The notes beneath the pieces are model-generated. The model was not told where the DNA came from. It did not search any database and worked only from the letters and a program-made list of their open reading frames with translations. Made by a program: the position numbers and the translations under genes. From NCBI GenBank assembly GCA_003144275.1, contig NJBF01000032.1:1-53141 (forward strand): DNA of 53,141 nucleotides, written 5' to 3'. The DNA comes from Candidatus Heimdallarchaeota archaeon B3_Heim (lineage in GTDB: Archaea > Asgardarchaeota > Heimdallarchaeia > Hodarchaeales > Hodarchaeaceae). Below, one piece after another: positions 16,774 through 26,355 of the stretch (position 1 is the stretch's first letter; every line of letters begins with the position of its first letter).

Positions 16774-18015
16774 ATGGAAGTTACTCAGAGTATGGGTCGA
16801 GGAAAGTTACTATCCCGATCCAAACAGTTCATTTTCTCTACCGCACTTGAGGATAGTGCCTCTAAATTATCTCGAATCAATTTTCAATATGGCCTAGCAA
16901 AGATGCATCAAGTACAATCGTATCTTGGAATGGATCCGACAGCTACTTTTATTGCAGCTCCAGATTGTACGATTACTCGAAATATTGAACGTTGGAGGAA
17001 TGGAATTGGCTATGGTGGTAAAATCACTTGGGGAGATAACACAGATCCCATTGTGTTTGTTGATACAATGCCAAATGCCTGTGGAATGTTGGTAGGTTCT
17101 TTGAATGAAATTCCTGATCCAATCGAATTGATTCAGAAAGTTCATGAACTTAATGATAGCAGCGGAGAAATAGAAATTGAAGGAGTTCCAATCCATTGGA
17201 ATTTTGGGAGTGGTAATCATTTCGTTAACGTATTTGAAGTACAACCTAATCCAGCAGTTAGTGAATCATCCGACCTACCCGAGTATACATTTATTACTCA
17301 TTCTTCCCCCTCTGAACTGAAAACAGATGATAATCCAAAAGGAATGGGATTGTACTATCATATGAGTGATACTGTTAAGCATTTCTCTGAAACTCTTGAA
17401 ACCCCCTTCGGTGATATTCATTATTTAGTTGACAATAATGCGCGTAGATATTATGAATTTTTTAAGTGGGCTGACACGATTGGTGCTAAAAGACGTATTT
17501 TAGCTGCTGAAATGATCTTTGGTAAAGATTTTGATGTTATATCAGATACTACTCACCAAGGTTTGAAAAGCTTAAACGAGGTAGTATTGGGTGCGTATAC
17601 ATTTCATAATTCTCCACAAGAGCAATTATATCCTGTAACATTAAGGGCTGATCTTCCCTGTTACCTTATGAAAGGAATTCCAAATTTTTCAGATGAAGCG
17701 GTTAATAGTTTGAATTTCAGAGTAAGAATGGAGAGGTTTGGATTGGAGGATCGAATTAAAAACGCTGATATCCTACCACACGGCGGGGGGTATGTTTTCC
17801 CACATATCGTGGCCATACCAGAAATCTTTGAAACAGTTGAGAAAAGGAGGTATTTTTCTGTTGATCTCGGCACTGGTATTGGTTCTCTGATGTTTGAATC
17901 CCCTAGGGAACTGCAATTCGCATATCGAGGGCGTAATGTAGTTATTCATACAGTAGAGCTAGGTTTAGGTGAAATTGTTGCGAGTATGGTTCCACGGTTT
18001 GCTTTAAAAATATGA
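16774..18015 (+). CDS. Uncharacterised protein with RtcB-like motifs
   Basis: A 413-residue cytosolic protein that I cannot place in a family. Several short stretches resemble, in order, the metal- and GTP-binding motifs of RtcB RNA ligases: D97 and C103 in VDTMPNACGML (compare the Asp and Cys of RtcB), GSGNHFVNV (145-153; the GSGNHF of RtcB, with N148 and H149), H261 in SDTTHQGL, and PHGGGY (335-340; compare SHGAGR). RtcB is about 480 residues and carries further His ligands and the KGA motif, which I do not see intact here. It may be a remote, diverged relative with another role, or the likeness may be chance. Its neighbours, a DUF998-like protein and a glycosyltransferase, give no clue. 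Confidence 0.75.
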   Translation: MEVTQSMGRGKLLSRSKQFIFSTALEDSASKLSRINFQYGLAKMHQVQSYLGMDPTATFIAAPDCTITRNIERWRNGIGYGGKITWGDNTDPIVFVDTMPNACGMLVGSLNEIPDPIELIQKVHELNDSSGEIEIEGVPIHWNFGSGNHFVNVFEVQPNPAVSESSDLPEYTFITHSSPSELKTDDNPKGMGLYYHMSDTVKHFSETLETPFGDIHYLVDNNARRYYEFFKWADTIGAKRRILAAEMIFGKDFDVISDTTHQGLKSLNEVVLGAYTFHNSPQEQLYPVTLRADLPCYLMKGIPNFSDEAVNSLNFRVRMERFGLEDRIKNADILPHGGGYVFPHIVAIPEIFETVEKRRYFSVDLGTGIGSLMFESPRELQFAYRGRNVVIHTVELGLGEIVASMVPRFALKI

Positions 18016-18027
18016 AGAATGTATCAA

Positions 18028-19872
18028 TTATTCAGAGTCCTCTTTTCTCCTAGCGATTAGATTCTGGAATAAATCTGAAAGTTGGGGGTGGTAATACCAA
18101 AATAAATTCCATAAGCTATGAAGAGTCAATATGCAAAAAGCGATTATGAACCATAATTCACTTGCTGGGAGAATTTTCTCAAAAATCATTTGATTATTTT
18201 CCTCCCACAGTTGAATATAGGTTGCAGATAGAATATATGCTAATTCAGTAAAATATACTAAAACAAATAAGAAGTTTCCAATGGCGAAAACTGAATATGC
18301 TTGTACAAATTCATAATCATTTGTTTCTCTTGGTATTCCCTGCTGTTTGCTTAATTTAAATATAACCTCATAGCAAAATTCTCCCAGGAAAAGAAGAATT
18401 CTAAATACAACAACCATAGTAATGATTGCAATAATTAACCCAATGAGTGATCCTCCTACTTCTGGAAATCTTTCAATTAAGTACCTTAGGATTGGAGTAT
18501 TTAACGCTCCATCATTAAATTTCCCCAAAGCTTCTTCAAAAAGAGGATTTATATTGAAATCAAATATTAAAACTGCATATAATGCTCCAAGGGTTGTACT
18601 GAAAAAAGACCATATACCTGTTACTATCATACCTCCCTGAGTTAAAGAGGAATTTTTCATAGAATCAAGTATTATCCCAAATCCTATACCGATTAATAGC
18701 AGAATTGGAACAATGTAGCGAGGACCGAATGCAGCACCTCCATGAGCTTCATATTTTTTCCCGTAGAAAATAATGAAGGATAATATAAGTGAGAATATGA
18801 CCATTATCTCAACAGGATAACGTCTATAAGCAAGAAATAAACCGGCAAATCCAAATAACACAATTGGACTGAAATATATTAATCCTCGACTGTCATTTAG
18901 CAGCAATACTACAATTCCTTCATGAATCGGTTCTAAAAGATGCAATGTGGCAGCCCAAATAGGTGAAAACGATAAGACATTCGCTAAAATGCTTCCAAAG
19001 TTTGTATAATTGTAGTAAAAGAGAGGAAAAGCGGATAAAGTAGTTGCTGTTCCATAAATAAAAACAGATTTGAAGCGTTCTTTCCAAGAAAAATTATTCC
19101 GGCTAATAGGCAATAGAATCAACATGGTTAACCAAGGGATTGCAAAAAGAGAGGGAAATTCAATGACAAAACCAAATCCACTAAAAAATCCTGCAGCAAT
19201 CAAATGATAATTGTTTTTACTTTCCCTATATTTCAAAACATGATAAACACTACTAATTAAGAAAACTGCTGCAGGGACGTGGCCAAACATAGTTCTTGCA
19301 TATACCCAATATGGTGTTGTAAAGGCTGTAAGTAGTGCACCTAAAGTACTACTACGTTCCGAGACTCCCATCATCCTACTAACATCGTACAATCGAAGTA
19401 TACCGAAAGCAGCTAATAAACATAGGCCTATTTGAATACCTACAACTGCCAAAATATCATTATTTGGTAAATAGCCAATATAAGGAGAAACAATTGAATC
19501 TAAAGTTGGCCATAAATCCATCAAAAAACCTCCAAGATTTTTACCAAGGATGAAGAGTGGAATCGAAAGGAAAGCTACACCTGGTGCTTTATCACTATAT
19601 AACTTATCATCGATAAGTGCATAGTCGGGAGAAAGCCAATATTGGCTTCCTTCCTCAATGTATTCTACAGGAAACCAGAATCTTCCTTCTTCAACAATTG
19701 ACTTGGTTACTAAGAAGCGAGAGGTAGCATTGGGCCCTTGGAGTGTAAGAGGAATAGTGATCATATAGATAATAAAGACAAATAATAGTAATTTCCCCCG
19801 TAAAGAAAATACTTTTGTGAATTTTTTCCAAGTAATATACGATTTAAATGATTGAAAAGTCATTTTACTCAT
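18028..19872 (-). CDS. Multi-span membrane glycosyltransferase, GT39/RgtA-like
   Basis: A 614-residue integral membrane protein with about a dozen hydrophobic spans. The first extracytoplasmic loop carries acidic residues and the motif DDKLYSDKAPGVAFLSIP (88-105), the 'DK.PG' motif typical of archaeal and bacterial polyprenyl-phosphate-sugar-dependent glycosyltransferases of the PMT/RgtA group. Such enzymes move a sugar from a lipid-phosphate carrier to a glycan, lipid or protein on the outer face of the membrane. It ends a leftward row of glycan genes (cytidylyltransferase, dehydratase, GtrA, this gene), with 152 bases between GtrA and its start. The acceptor is unknown; S-layer or lipid glycosylation is likely. 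Confidence 0.8.
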   Translation of the reverse strand: MSKMTFQSFKSYITWKKFTKVFSLRGKLLLFVFIIYMITIPLTLQGPNATSRFLVTKSIVEEGRFWFPVEYIEEGSQYWLSPDYALIDDKLYSDKAPGVAFLSIPLFILGKNLGGFLMDLWPTLDSIVSPYIGYLPNNDILAVVGIQIGLCLLAAFGILRLYDVSRMMGVSERSSTLGALLTAFTTPYWVYARTMFGHVPAAVFLISSVYHVLKYRESKNNYHLIAAGFFSGFGFVIEFPSLFAIPWLTMLILLPISRNNFSWKERFKSVFIYGTATTLSAFPLFYYNYTNFGSILANVLSFSPIWAATLHLLEPIHEGIVVLLLNDSRGLIYFSPIVLFGFAGLFLAYRRYPVEIMVIFSLILSFIIFYGKKYEAHGGAAFGPRYIVPILLLIGIGFGIILDSMKNSSLTQGGMIVTGIWSFFSTTLGALYAVLIFDFNINPLFEEALGKFNDGALNTPILRYLIERFPEVGGSLIGLIIAIITMVVVFRILLFLGEFCYEVIFKLSKQQGIPRETNDYEFVQAYSVFAIGNFLFVLVYFTELAYILSATYIQLWEENNQMIFEKILPASELWFIIAFCILTLHSLWNLFWYYHPQLSDLFQNLIARRKEDSE

Positions 19873-20024
19873 TTTAATATTTTGATTTTGACTTATTGAG
19901 ACTAGAATTATGTGAATTCCTTGAAAAGGCTTAAAGTCTGTATCTTTATGGAGGGGGAACTGGTTTAACGATGATAGAATTACTAAATAAAAAATTAACT
20001 TAATCGGCTAGAAATACAGTGAAA

Positions 20025-20462
20025 TTATGTTGAATTACCGTTTTTTCTAAATACCCAGATTTTACTAAGTGTAAAGTCGATGATTGTACTAACACCCACA
20101 GAAAGCACAGCAGAAAGAAAGTACCAAATTTTGAAGATTTCAGTTAAGAGGATCGTAGATATTGTATAACCTAAGGCTCCTAATATCATGGAAACAACGT
20201 ATTCTGAATACTGAGCTAGAAATGGTTTATCTGTGGATTTAAACGTAAACTTTCTATTCAAAAGAAAATTATTTGTAATCCCCAAGAAGTAGCCAATCGG
20301 TAGTGCGATCCAATATGGAAAATACCCAATTTCAGTAAGACAATACAAAATAGTAAGCGATAGAACAGTACCAGTAGCGCCCACGATTGCAAATTTAAAA
20401 AATTGGGTTAGAGTTTGAAATTCTTCGCTTTTCAGTGCATTCAATCTTAGACACCCTTCCAT
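20025..20462 (-). CDS. GtrA-family membrane protein
   Basis: A 145-residue protein with four membrane helices and the GtrA pattern: FFKFAIVGATGTVLSLTILY at the first helix, then IALPIGYFLGITNNFLLNRKFTF (shown in part), whose NFxxNRKFTF ending is diagnostic, and a last helix ending in DFTLSKIWVFRK. GtrA proteins help translocate or supply polyprenyl-phosphate-linked sugars for cell-surface glycan synthesis. It follows the CDP-glucose dehydratase gene by 16 bases and precedes a lipid-linked-sugar-dependent glycosyltransferase, which fits a shared transcript and pathway. Confidence 0.9.
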   Translation of the reverse strand: MEGCLRLNALKSEEFQTLTQFFKFAIVGATGTVLSLTILYCLTEIGYFPYWIALPIGYFLGITNNFLLNRKFTFKSTDKPFLAQYSEYVVSMILGALGYTISTILLTEIFKIWYFLSAVLSVGVSTIIDFTLSKIWVFRKNGNST

Positions 20463-20478
20463 TCGAGATGTATTAATT

Positions 20479-21624
20479 CTAACGGAATTGATTTGTGATT
20501 TCTAAAGAAGATAACCACTTCATATTTCTTTCTTGGGCAATGGATATGTATTGTTCGATTTGTTTTAAACTAAACTCATAAATATCCACTGATTGATCAT
20601 AATGACACCGATACCAGCTTATGGTCATTTTAATGGTTTCTTCTAAAGTTAAGAGTCCATGCCAATGGAGTTGGTGGTGAGCTTTCGAACAATCAAGTTT
20701 CAAATAATGTGCTTCCTCTGGCTGTAAATCTGCATCTTTAGCTGGTTTCCAAGATCCTTCGCCCCAATTCTGGATCAATAAGTCTACTAAATCGTTAACA
20801 GCAATATCTTGACCTTTATTTGGACAAAAATTCCATGCAGAGGTATATTTCTCAGTATTATCCCGTAATAAAAGTCCTAACCATAAATATCCAGCGATTG
20901 GTTCAAGAACATGTTGCCAAGGGCGTATAGCATGAGGATTGCGAATTTCTATTGCCATTTGTTCAGTTAATGCCCTAATACAGTCTGGAATAATTCGATC
21001 TTTTGCCCAGTCACCTCCTCCGACAACATTTCCTGCTCTTGCTGAAGCTATTGCTACTTTATTCTTTGAGAGGGCCTGTTGCGAAAAAAATGATTTTCTG
21101 TAGGCGTTTGTGACAATTTCAGAACAGGCTTTACTAGAACTGTAAGGATCGTTCCCACCTAAAGGATCATTTTCCCGATATCCCCAAATCCATTCTTTAT
21201 TCTCATAACATTTGTCACTTGTAATGTTAAGCATCGTTTTTACGGAGGGAGTTCGGCGTACAACCTCAAACAGGTTAACCAAACCCATGATATTGGTTTC
21301 GTATGTGTACTTAGGATCTTTGTATGATTCTCGCACAATCGGTTGAGAAGCGAGATGAAAAACGTATTCAGGATTGAATTTTTTGAAAACTTCTTCTAGA
21401 TGTTCCTCATCACGAATATCCCCAATGACGTGGTTCACTTTATTGCTTAGCTTAGCAGCCTCAAAAATACTTGGTGTTGTATTGGGTTCTAAGGAATAAC
21501 CTGTAACATCTGCTCCAAGTGCTTTGAGCCACATGACTAACCAGGATCCTTTGAAACCCGTATGTCCAGTTACAAGAACATTTTTTCCTTGATAATCTAA
21601 GTTTTTTCTGTCTACTGTTGACAA
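20479..21624 (-). CDS. rfbG: CDP-glucose 4,6-dehydratase
   Basis: A 381-residue extended SDR enzyme that turns CDP-D-glucose into CDP-4-keto-6-deoxy-D-glucose. The N-terminus has NVLVTGHTGFKGSWLVMWL (the GxxGxxG NAD loop in the form typical for RfbG), the catalytic Thr is in NITSDKCYEN, and the Tyr and Lys are in DPYSSSKACSE. No ATG is available at the expected N-terminus; the frame opens with TTG at 21624, preceded by AGAAGTGAT as a possible ribosome site. The substrate-making enzyme is encoded immediately upstream, 43 bases away. No rfbH-type 3-dehydrase is present in the window, so the final sugar is not certain. Confidence 0.92.
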   Translation of the reverse strand: MSTVDRKNLDYQGKNVLVTGHTGFKGSWLVMWLKALGADVTGYSLEPNTTPSIFEAAKLSNKVNHVIGDIRDEEHLEEVFKKFNPEYVFHLASQPIVRESYKDPKYTYETNIMGLVNLFEVVRRTPSVKTMLNITSDKCYENKEWIWGYRENDPLGGNDPYSSSKACSEIVTNAYRKSFFSQQALSKNKVAIASARAGNVVGGGDWAKDRIIPDCIRALTEQMAIEIRNPHAIRPWQHVLEPIAGYLWLGLLLRDNTEKYTSAWNFCPNKGQDIAVNDLVDLLIQNWGEGSWKPAKDADLQPEEAHYLKLDCSKAHHQLHWHGLLTLEETIKMTISWYRCHYDQSVDIYEFSLKQIEQYISIAQERNMKWLSSLEITNQFR

Positions 21625-21667
21625 GTAATCACTTCTTTTTAGGGGTCTAACCGTTTCTTATGTCAGG

Positions 21668-22480
21668 TTATCGAAACTTTTCACCAGGCCAAGGAATATT
21701 ACCTGTTATTTTACCATCTTCCCAGATATGGTTTAATAACTGATATTCTCTATAAGTATCCATGGGTTGCCAAAATCCATTATGGGGAAACATCATAAGT
21801 TCTCCGTCTTTCGCTAATTCACGTAATGGTCCCATTTCGAAATTTAAATCTTCACCTTCAGGTAGATAATCCCATATTCTTTTCGAATCAAATACAAAGA
21901 ACCCACCATTAATTCTTCCACCTGTTGTTTGCGGTTTTTCATTAAACTCCGATATTTGATTATTAGCGGTAACTTCGATTTCACCAAACCGACCACTTGG
22001 TCTAACGCCTGTCACAGTCCCAATTTTTTTGTGAATCTTGTGAAAGCGGACTAAATCGTCGATATTGACATCAGACAGACCATCTCCATAGGTTAACATG
22101 AAAATATCATCCTTTTCAACGAATTTCCTGATTTTCCGTACTCTTGCACCTGTTTGTGCATTTTCTCCAGTTTCTACTAATGTCGTTTGCCAGTCGATTT
22201 CGTGATTACTGTCGTTATAATACTTGATATTATTAGGTTTATCGATTTGGATTGTAAAATTGTTCGCCATTGCTTTAAAATTTAGAAAATAACTCTTAAT
22301 CTGCCATCCCAAATATCCTAAACACAATATAAATTCCTTGTAATTGTAGTAAGCATAGTGATTCATGATATGCCATAATATAGGGAATTTACCAATTTGT
22401 ACCAGTGGTTTGGGAATCGCATTGTCAGTTACTTCACGAATTCTTGTTCCTCTACCGCCACAGAAAATAACTGTTTTCAT
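21668..22480 (-). CDS. rfbF: Glucose-1-phosphate cytidylyltransferase
   Basis: A 270-residue nucleotidyltransferase that joins CTP and glucose 1-phosphate to give CDP-glucose. The N-terminal signature is FCGGRGTRIREVTDNAIPKPLV (here cited in part), and the TYGDGLSDVNIDDLV stretch holds the metal-binding Asp; both are typical of RfbF. I start it at ATG 22480 (MKTVIFCGG); the longer frame uses a GTG three codons earlier. It is the first gene of the leftward glycan operon and is divergent from the SDR gene at 22748. Confidence 0.93.
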   Translation of the reverse strand: MKTVIFCGGRGTRIREVTDNAIPKPLVQIGKFPILWHIMNHYAYYNYKEFILCLGYLGWQIKSYFLNFKAMANNFTIQIDKPNNIKYYNDSNHEIDWQTTLVETGENAQTGARVRKIRKFVEKDDIFMLTYGDGLSDVNIDDLVRFHKIHKKIGTVTGVRPSGRFGEIEVTANNQISEFNEKPQTTGGRINGGFFVFDSKRIWDYLPEGEDLNFEMGPLRELAKDGELMMFPHNGFWQPMDTYREYQLLNHIWEDGKITGNIPWPGEKFR

Positions 22481-22747
22481 AAATAACACATTCTTTCGTG
22501 AAACTTTACCTTATACTTTGATAACTAAGTTTATTTCATTTTTACATGTTAAAGGTAGAATTTTTAATATCTCCTTTCAAAAACCAGTCTTCATAAAGCA
22601 CGATAATTCTTTAGTAAACTTGAAGAATTGGAATATAATACTTTACAAAACGGAATTTACTTCTAGTAAGGTAATCACAAGTAGATTTTTGATAGAGAAA
22701 TGAAATAATTGAATTTTTTCTCACAAAACAGAAATAAGGTTGGTTAA

Positions 22748-23728
22748 ATGAAAAAGATCGATTTAGAAGCAATTTCAAAGAAAAAAATCTTGATTACTGG
22801 AGGAATTGGATTTGTCGGGACGAATCTGGTAATTAAATTACTTTCAAACAGAATTAAACCGGCGATACTAGATTTTCTATCTAATGGGAACGAATTTGAT
22901 CAGAATTTTATTCCATTCAAAAAGGATGAGGTTGAATTTTATAATAAGGATATTAGAAATCGTGAGGAAATTCTTCATGCAGTCGAACAGGTGAATCCTG
23001 ACTATATTATCCATTTAGCATCAATGACTAACCTAACAAGAGATTTTCACCATGCTCATCAATCTGTTGACATTAATATTAGGGGTACATTGAATCTCTT
23101 GGAGGCTACAAATTCACAGAAAATCGATAAATTTGTTTTCTTAAGTTCCAGTGATGTTTATGGTGGTGTAGCTCCTCCTTTCCAAGAGACTCAGAATGTT
23201 GTTCCAGCATCACCGTATTCTGTGTCAAAAGTTGCATCTGAATTATATTCTCTTATGTTTAGTAAAGTCTATGATCTTCCCGTTGTCGTTCTTAGAGGAT
23301 TTAATGTATTTGGAAAATATCAACAACCAAATAGAGTCATCCCGTATATAATAACTGAACTATTAAATGGTAGAGAGGTTAAGTTGACTGAAGGAGAGCA
23401 AAAGCGAGAATTTAATTATATCGATAACTTAATTGATGCTATTTTGCTTGCACTAGCTAATTCTGAAATTCATGGGGAAATTATCAATATTGGATATGGA
23501 GAATCTGTAAAAGTTCGTGATATTGCTCTCAAAATAGGCGGAAAGCTTGAATCAATAGATAAACTTAAATTTGGTGCCATATCCTATAGACCAAATGAAA
23601 TCTGGGACATGTACTGTGATAATAACAAAGCTAAACGCTTATTAGGATGGGAACCACGAATAAGCTTGGAAAAAGGCCTAAATAGCACTATTGATTGGTT
23701 TAAGTCACAGTATTCCGGAAAAAGATGA
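22748..23728 (+). CDS. NAD-dependent sugar epimerase/dehydratase (extended SDR)
   Basis: A 326-residue nucleotide-sugar enzyme. Motifs: KKILITGGIGFVGTNLVIKL (NAD loop), LSSSDVYGG with the catalytic Ser/Thr region, and SPYSVSKVASE with the Tyr and Lys of the active site. The C-terminal half has the usual substrate domain (REFNYIDNLIDAILLAL, YRPNEIWDMYCDNNKAKRLL). It could be a UDP-glucose or UDP-glucuronate epimerase. Given the CDP-glucose genes next door, it could equally reduce or epimerise the CDP-4-keto-6-deoxy sugar, as RfbJ does. The sequence alone does not decide. Confidence 0.88.
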   Translation: MKKIDLEAISKKKILITGGIGFVGTNLVIKLLSNRIKPAILDFLSNGNEFDQNFIPFKKDEVEFYNKDIRNREEILHAVEQVNPDYIIHLASMTNLTRDFHHAHQSVDINIRGTLNLLEATNSQKIDKFVFLSSSDVYGGVAPPFQETQNVVPASPYSVSKVASELYSLMFSKVYDLPVVVLRGFNVFGKYQQPNRVIPYIITELLNGREVKLTEGEQKREFNYIDNLIDAILLALANSEIHGEIINIGYGESVKVRDIALKIGGKLESIDKLKFGAISYRPNEIWDMYCDNNKAKRLLGWEPRISLEKGLNSTIDWFKSQYSGKR

Positions 23729-23894
23729 GTATTTTAATTGTCAACGTATTAAGGGAAAATGCTTTATAAGATACTCATTGGCTGTTCTAATCAGTCTAAA
23801 CAATTCCTTCTATCAATCTTAGCTATAACGATGCAACTTTATCCTTTTAACGTTGTTAGGAAATTAAATGCAATCTTAGGCGGTGGAAACCAAG

Positions 23895-24641
23895 ATGACA
23901 CACAAAAAGAAGCTTGCTGTAAAGTTGATTGTCACATGTTTAAATGAAGAAGGAAATGTTCAGGAATTCATACATGAATTGATGGAAAACATATCAACTG
24001 AAGTTGAACTCGCAATATTACTGATTGATAATGGATCCTTAGACAATACTGGAGCAATAATTTCTTCCTTAGCTCAGAAATACTCATCGATCACTCCAAT
24101 TCATCGTAAAAATACTTTCGAATATGGAAAATCCATATTAGAAGCTCTTAAGATCCCTACTGATTTTGTTCCCGATTATATTGGTTGGGCTCCATCTGAT
24201 AACCAAATCAGTGGAAAAGATGTGAATAAAACAATTAACACACTCATTTCAAGTTCATTGGACTTCATCAAAGTTGAAAGATATGAGAGAAATTATTCCA
24301 TGTGGCGTAGAATTCAATCTTTCGGATTCAACGCTATAGTATCACTCCTATTTCTTAAAAGGATAAAGGACATAAATGGGTCTCCAAAATTCTTCCATGT
24401 TGACCTCCTACCGAAACTTGATTTACAGAACGAAGGTTGGTTTCTTGATGGGGAGGCATTTCTAAAAGCTCTCAAATTAGTGAGTAAAAGAAAAATGTCT
24501 TCAATTTCTGTAAAATTTAATGAAAGGACACATGGAAGATCAAATACAAGTTGGATTACAGCATTTGAACTTTTAGTGAAGGTAGTAGTCTTTCGTTTTT
24601 GGGGGATAAGAAAATGGGCCAAAAAAAGTAAATCAAACTGA
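23895..24641 (+). CDS. GT2-family glycosyltransferase, DPM/DPG synthase-like
   Basis: A 248-residue soluble GT-A glycosyltransferase from the ATG at 23895; the longer frame uses GTG at 23883. The start of the fold is clear: KLIVTCLNEEGNVQEFIHEL and then LLIDNGSLDNTGAIIS, the donor-binding first half of GT2. The usual DxD position reads WAPSDNQIS, as in some dolichyl-phosphate-sugar synthase relatives. Later segments, NGSPKFFHVDLL and GWFLDGEAFLKAL, match this subgroup. There is no membrane helix. It probably loads a sugar on a lipid-phosphate carrier or extends a lipid-linked glycan, serving the membrane glycosyltransferases on both sides. Confidence 0.85.
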   Translation: MTHKKKLAVKLIVTCLNEEGNVQEFIHELMENISTEVELAILLIDNGSLDNTGAIISSLAQKYSSITPIHRKNTFEYGKSILEALKIPTDFVPDYIGWAPSDNQISGKDVNKTINTLISSSLDFIKVERYERNYSMWRRIQSFGFNAIVSLLFLKRIKDINGSPKFFHVDLLPKLDLQNEGWFLDGEAFLKALKLVSKRKMSSISVKFNERTHGRSNTSWITAFELLVKVVVFRFWGIRKWAKKSKSN

Positions 24642-24717
24642 AAAACCGGATCTCATAGAAAGTAGATTACCAAATCCAATCCAATTCATTCGGAGGATTT
24701 GACGATAATGTTTATCT

Positions 24718-26079
24718 TCAAATGAGCCACAAAGACCAATGGGTGAATGACCATAACACCTTAAAGCTATAAAGAAGGAAGAAGCTGAGGATAAGCAAAA
24801 AGATTTTAGGAGAATTGGATAATTCATCTGTTAAGACAACGTGAGGATGAAAAACCGATCCGATATACCGCACAATTGACCAACCTGCTGCTGAATAACT
24901 TGCATATAGAATAACTTGCCCAATTATTGATAATGAAAGGCTGGGCCACTTTCTAAGAGGAAAAAAACCAATGATTGCTATTAAAAATACAAACGAGTAT
25001 TTTTCTAATGTCCATCGAATATCTCCCCCGCCAAGCATCTCGAAAAACCCTGAAAAAAATCCATCAAAATCGGCTCCCCAAAACATCTTTCGTAAATCTC
25101 CTAGAGGAAGAGGAGCAGTTGCATCTATATGAAGAAGCCATAACAATGGGAAGATTCCCCAAATTAAAACCCAACTCAGTTCTGTATTCAAAAAATCAAG
25201 AATTTGATGTGGTTCCTCAGGGCTTTTAATTTTTTCTGCGTAAGTGAGGGAAAGTTGTTTTCTAAATGAAAGTACTCGTTTTCGGATAATAATAGTAGTT
25301 TTAATCAAGATAATGACTGGGAAAAATGGAATAGCGAGCAAAGAACCAGCAAATAGTCTTTCATCCCTTTCTCTAATGCATCGTCCGAGATAAATTGCTG
25401 CATAAAGAAAGAAGAAAAGTGCTCCTTCGTATCGAGCAAAAGTAGAAATTGCTAAAAAGAGACCTGCAAGTGGATAACGTTGTTTTTCAAAGAAATACCA
25501 TGATAAAATGACAAAAGTTAAGTAAATCGGTTCAGAATAGGCTACTGTAGAAAATACGAACACAGGTGGAAAAAAAGCAAAGAACAGAGTTGCATAAATA
25601 GATTTTATCTCATCTAAATAATGTCTAGCCATCAAATAAAAGGCCATTACTGAAGTTACCGAGAAAATATTTGTGATAATGACAGCTGAGACAGTATAAT
25701 GAAGCTCAATCGGAGATATTTGTACAAGTATATTAATTAAGAAAGGATATAGTGGAGGAAATACCCAAGCACGGTAATCGGTGGAAGAATTTATAGGGGC
25801 ATAACCATTTTCCGCCATAGGAATATAGATATTACTATCCCAGCGAGTTCCAAGTAAATCAAAGAATTCTATCCCAGAATGAAATCTTGGGTAATTATTG
25901 TCCCAAACTGTTTCTCCAAGGAGGTTAAAAAGCTCTATAAATATAAAAAGCATAGTAAATTTAATACAAATGAATAAAATCATTGTAGTCAGAAAAGAAT
26001 GCTCTCTAATCCAATTTTTGAACTCCTGTTCTTTCGCTTTGAACGTATCTATCCAAATGCTTATTTCGAACCCCATCAT
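24718..26079 (-). CDS. PIG-V-like membrane mannosyltransferase
   Basis: A 453-residue membrane protein with roughly ten spans. After the first helix, the extracytoplasmic loop has GTRWDSNIYIPMAENGYAP (77-95), with RWDS at 79-82, followed by FPPLYPFLI (107-115). Later it has AYSEPIYLTFVILSWYFFEK and STFARYEGALFF. These are the hallmark segments of the GPI mannosyltransferase 2 (PIG-V/Gpi18, GT76) group, which uses dolichyl-phosphate mannose. Archaea do not make classical GPI anchors, so the acceptor here may be an archaeal glycolipid or glycoprotein. It is convergent with the GT2 gene and belongs to the same glycan block. Confidence 0.85.
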   Translation of the reverse strand: MMGFEISIWIDTFKAKEQEFKNWIREHSFLTTMILFICIKFTMLFIFIELFNLLGETVWDNNYPRFHSGIEFFDLLGTRWDSNIYIPMAENGYAPINSSTDYRAWVFPPLYPFLINILVQISPIELHYTVSAVIITNIFSVTSVMAFYLMARHYLDEIKSIYATLFFAFFPPVFVFSTVAYSEPIYLTFVILSWYFFEKQRYPLAGLFLAISTFARYEGALFFFLYAAIYLGRCIRERDERLFAGSLLAIPFFPVIILIKTTIIIRKRVLSFRKQLSLTYAEKIKSPEEPHQILDFLNTELSWVLIWGIFPLLWLLHIDATAPLPLGDLRKMFWGADFDGFFSGFFEMLGGGDIRWTLEKYSFVFLIAIIGFFPLRKWPSLSLSIIGQVILYASYSAAGWSIVRYIGSVFHPHVVLTDELSNSPKIFLLILSFFLLYSFKVLWSFTHWSLWLI

Positions 26080-26355
26080 TCAACGAAATCTTCGAAAGTT
26101 CAAACCAATATTTAGGAATTATCATTAACCGAGGGATTCTGCAAAGTTGAGGAATCATCGAGAAAAATCGTTTTAGAACTTCGAATTTGTGTACCCATTT
26201 AGCATTGTTTATGTAATGGATTAGCTTATATCATTCTGATTATTGCGTTTTATTGAATAAACAGTGTGAGTTCATAAATGAAACATCAAGAAGATTGTGA
26301 AAAGGGACGCAAAACAAGTAAATCTGAAAACTAAATAACTTAGGAGAGAAATAAC

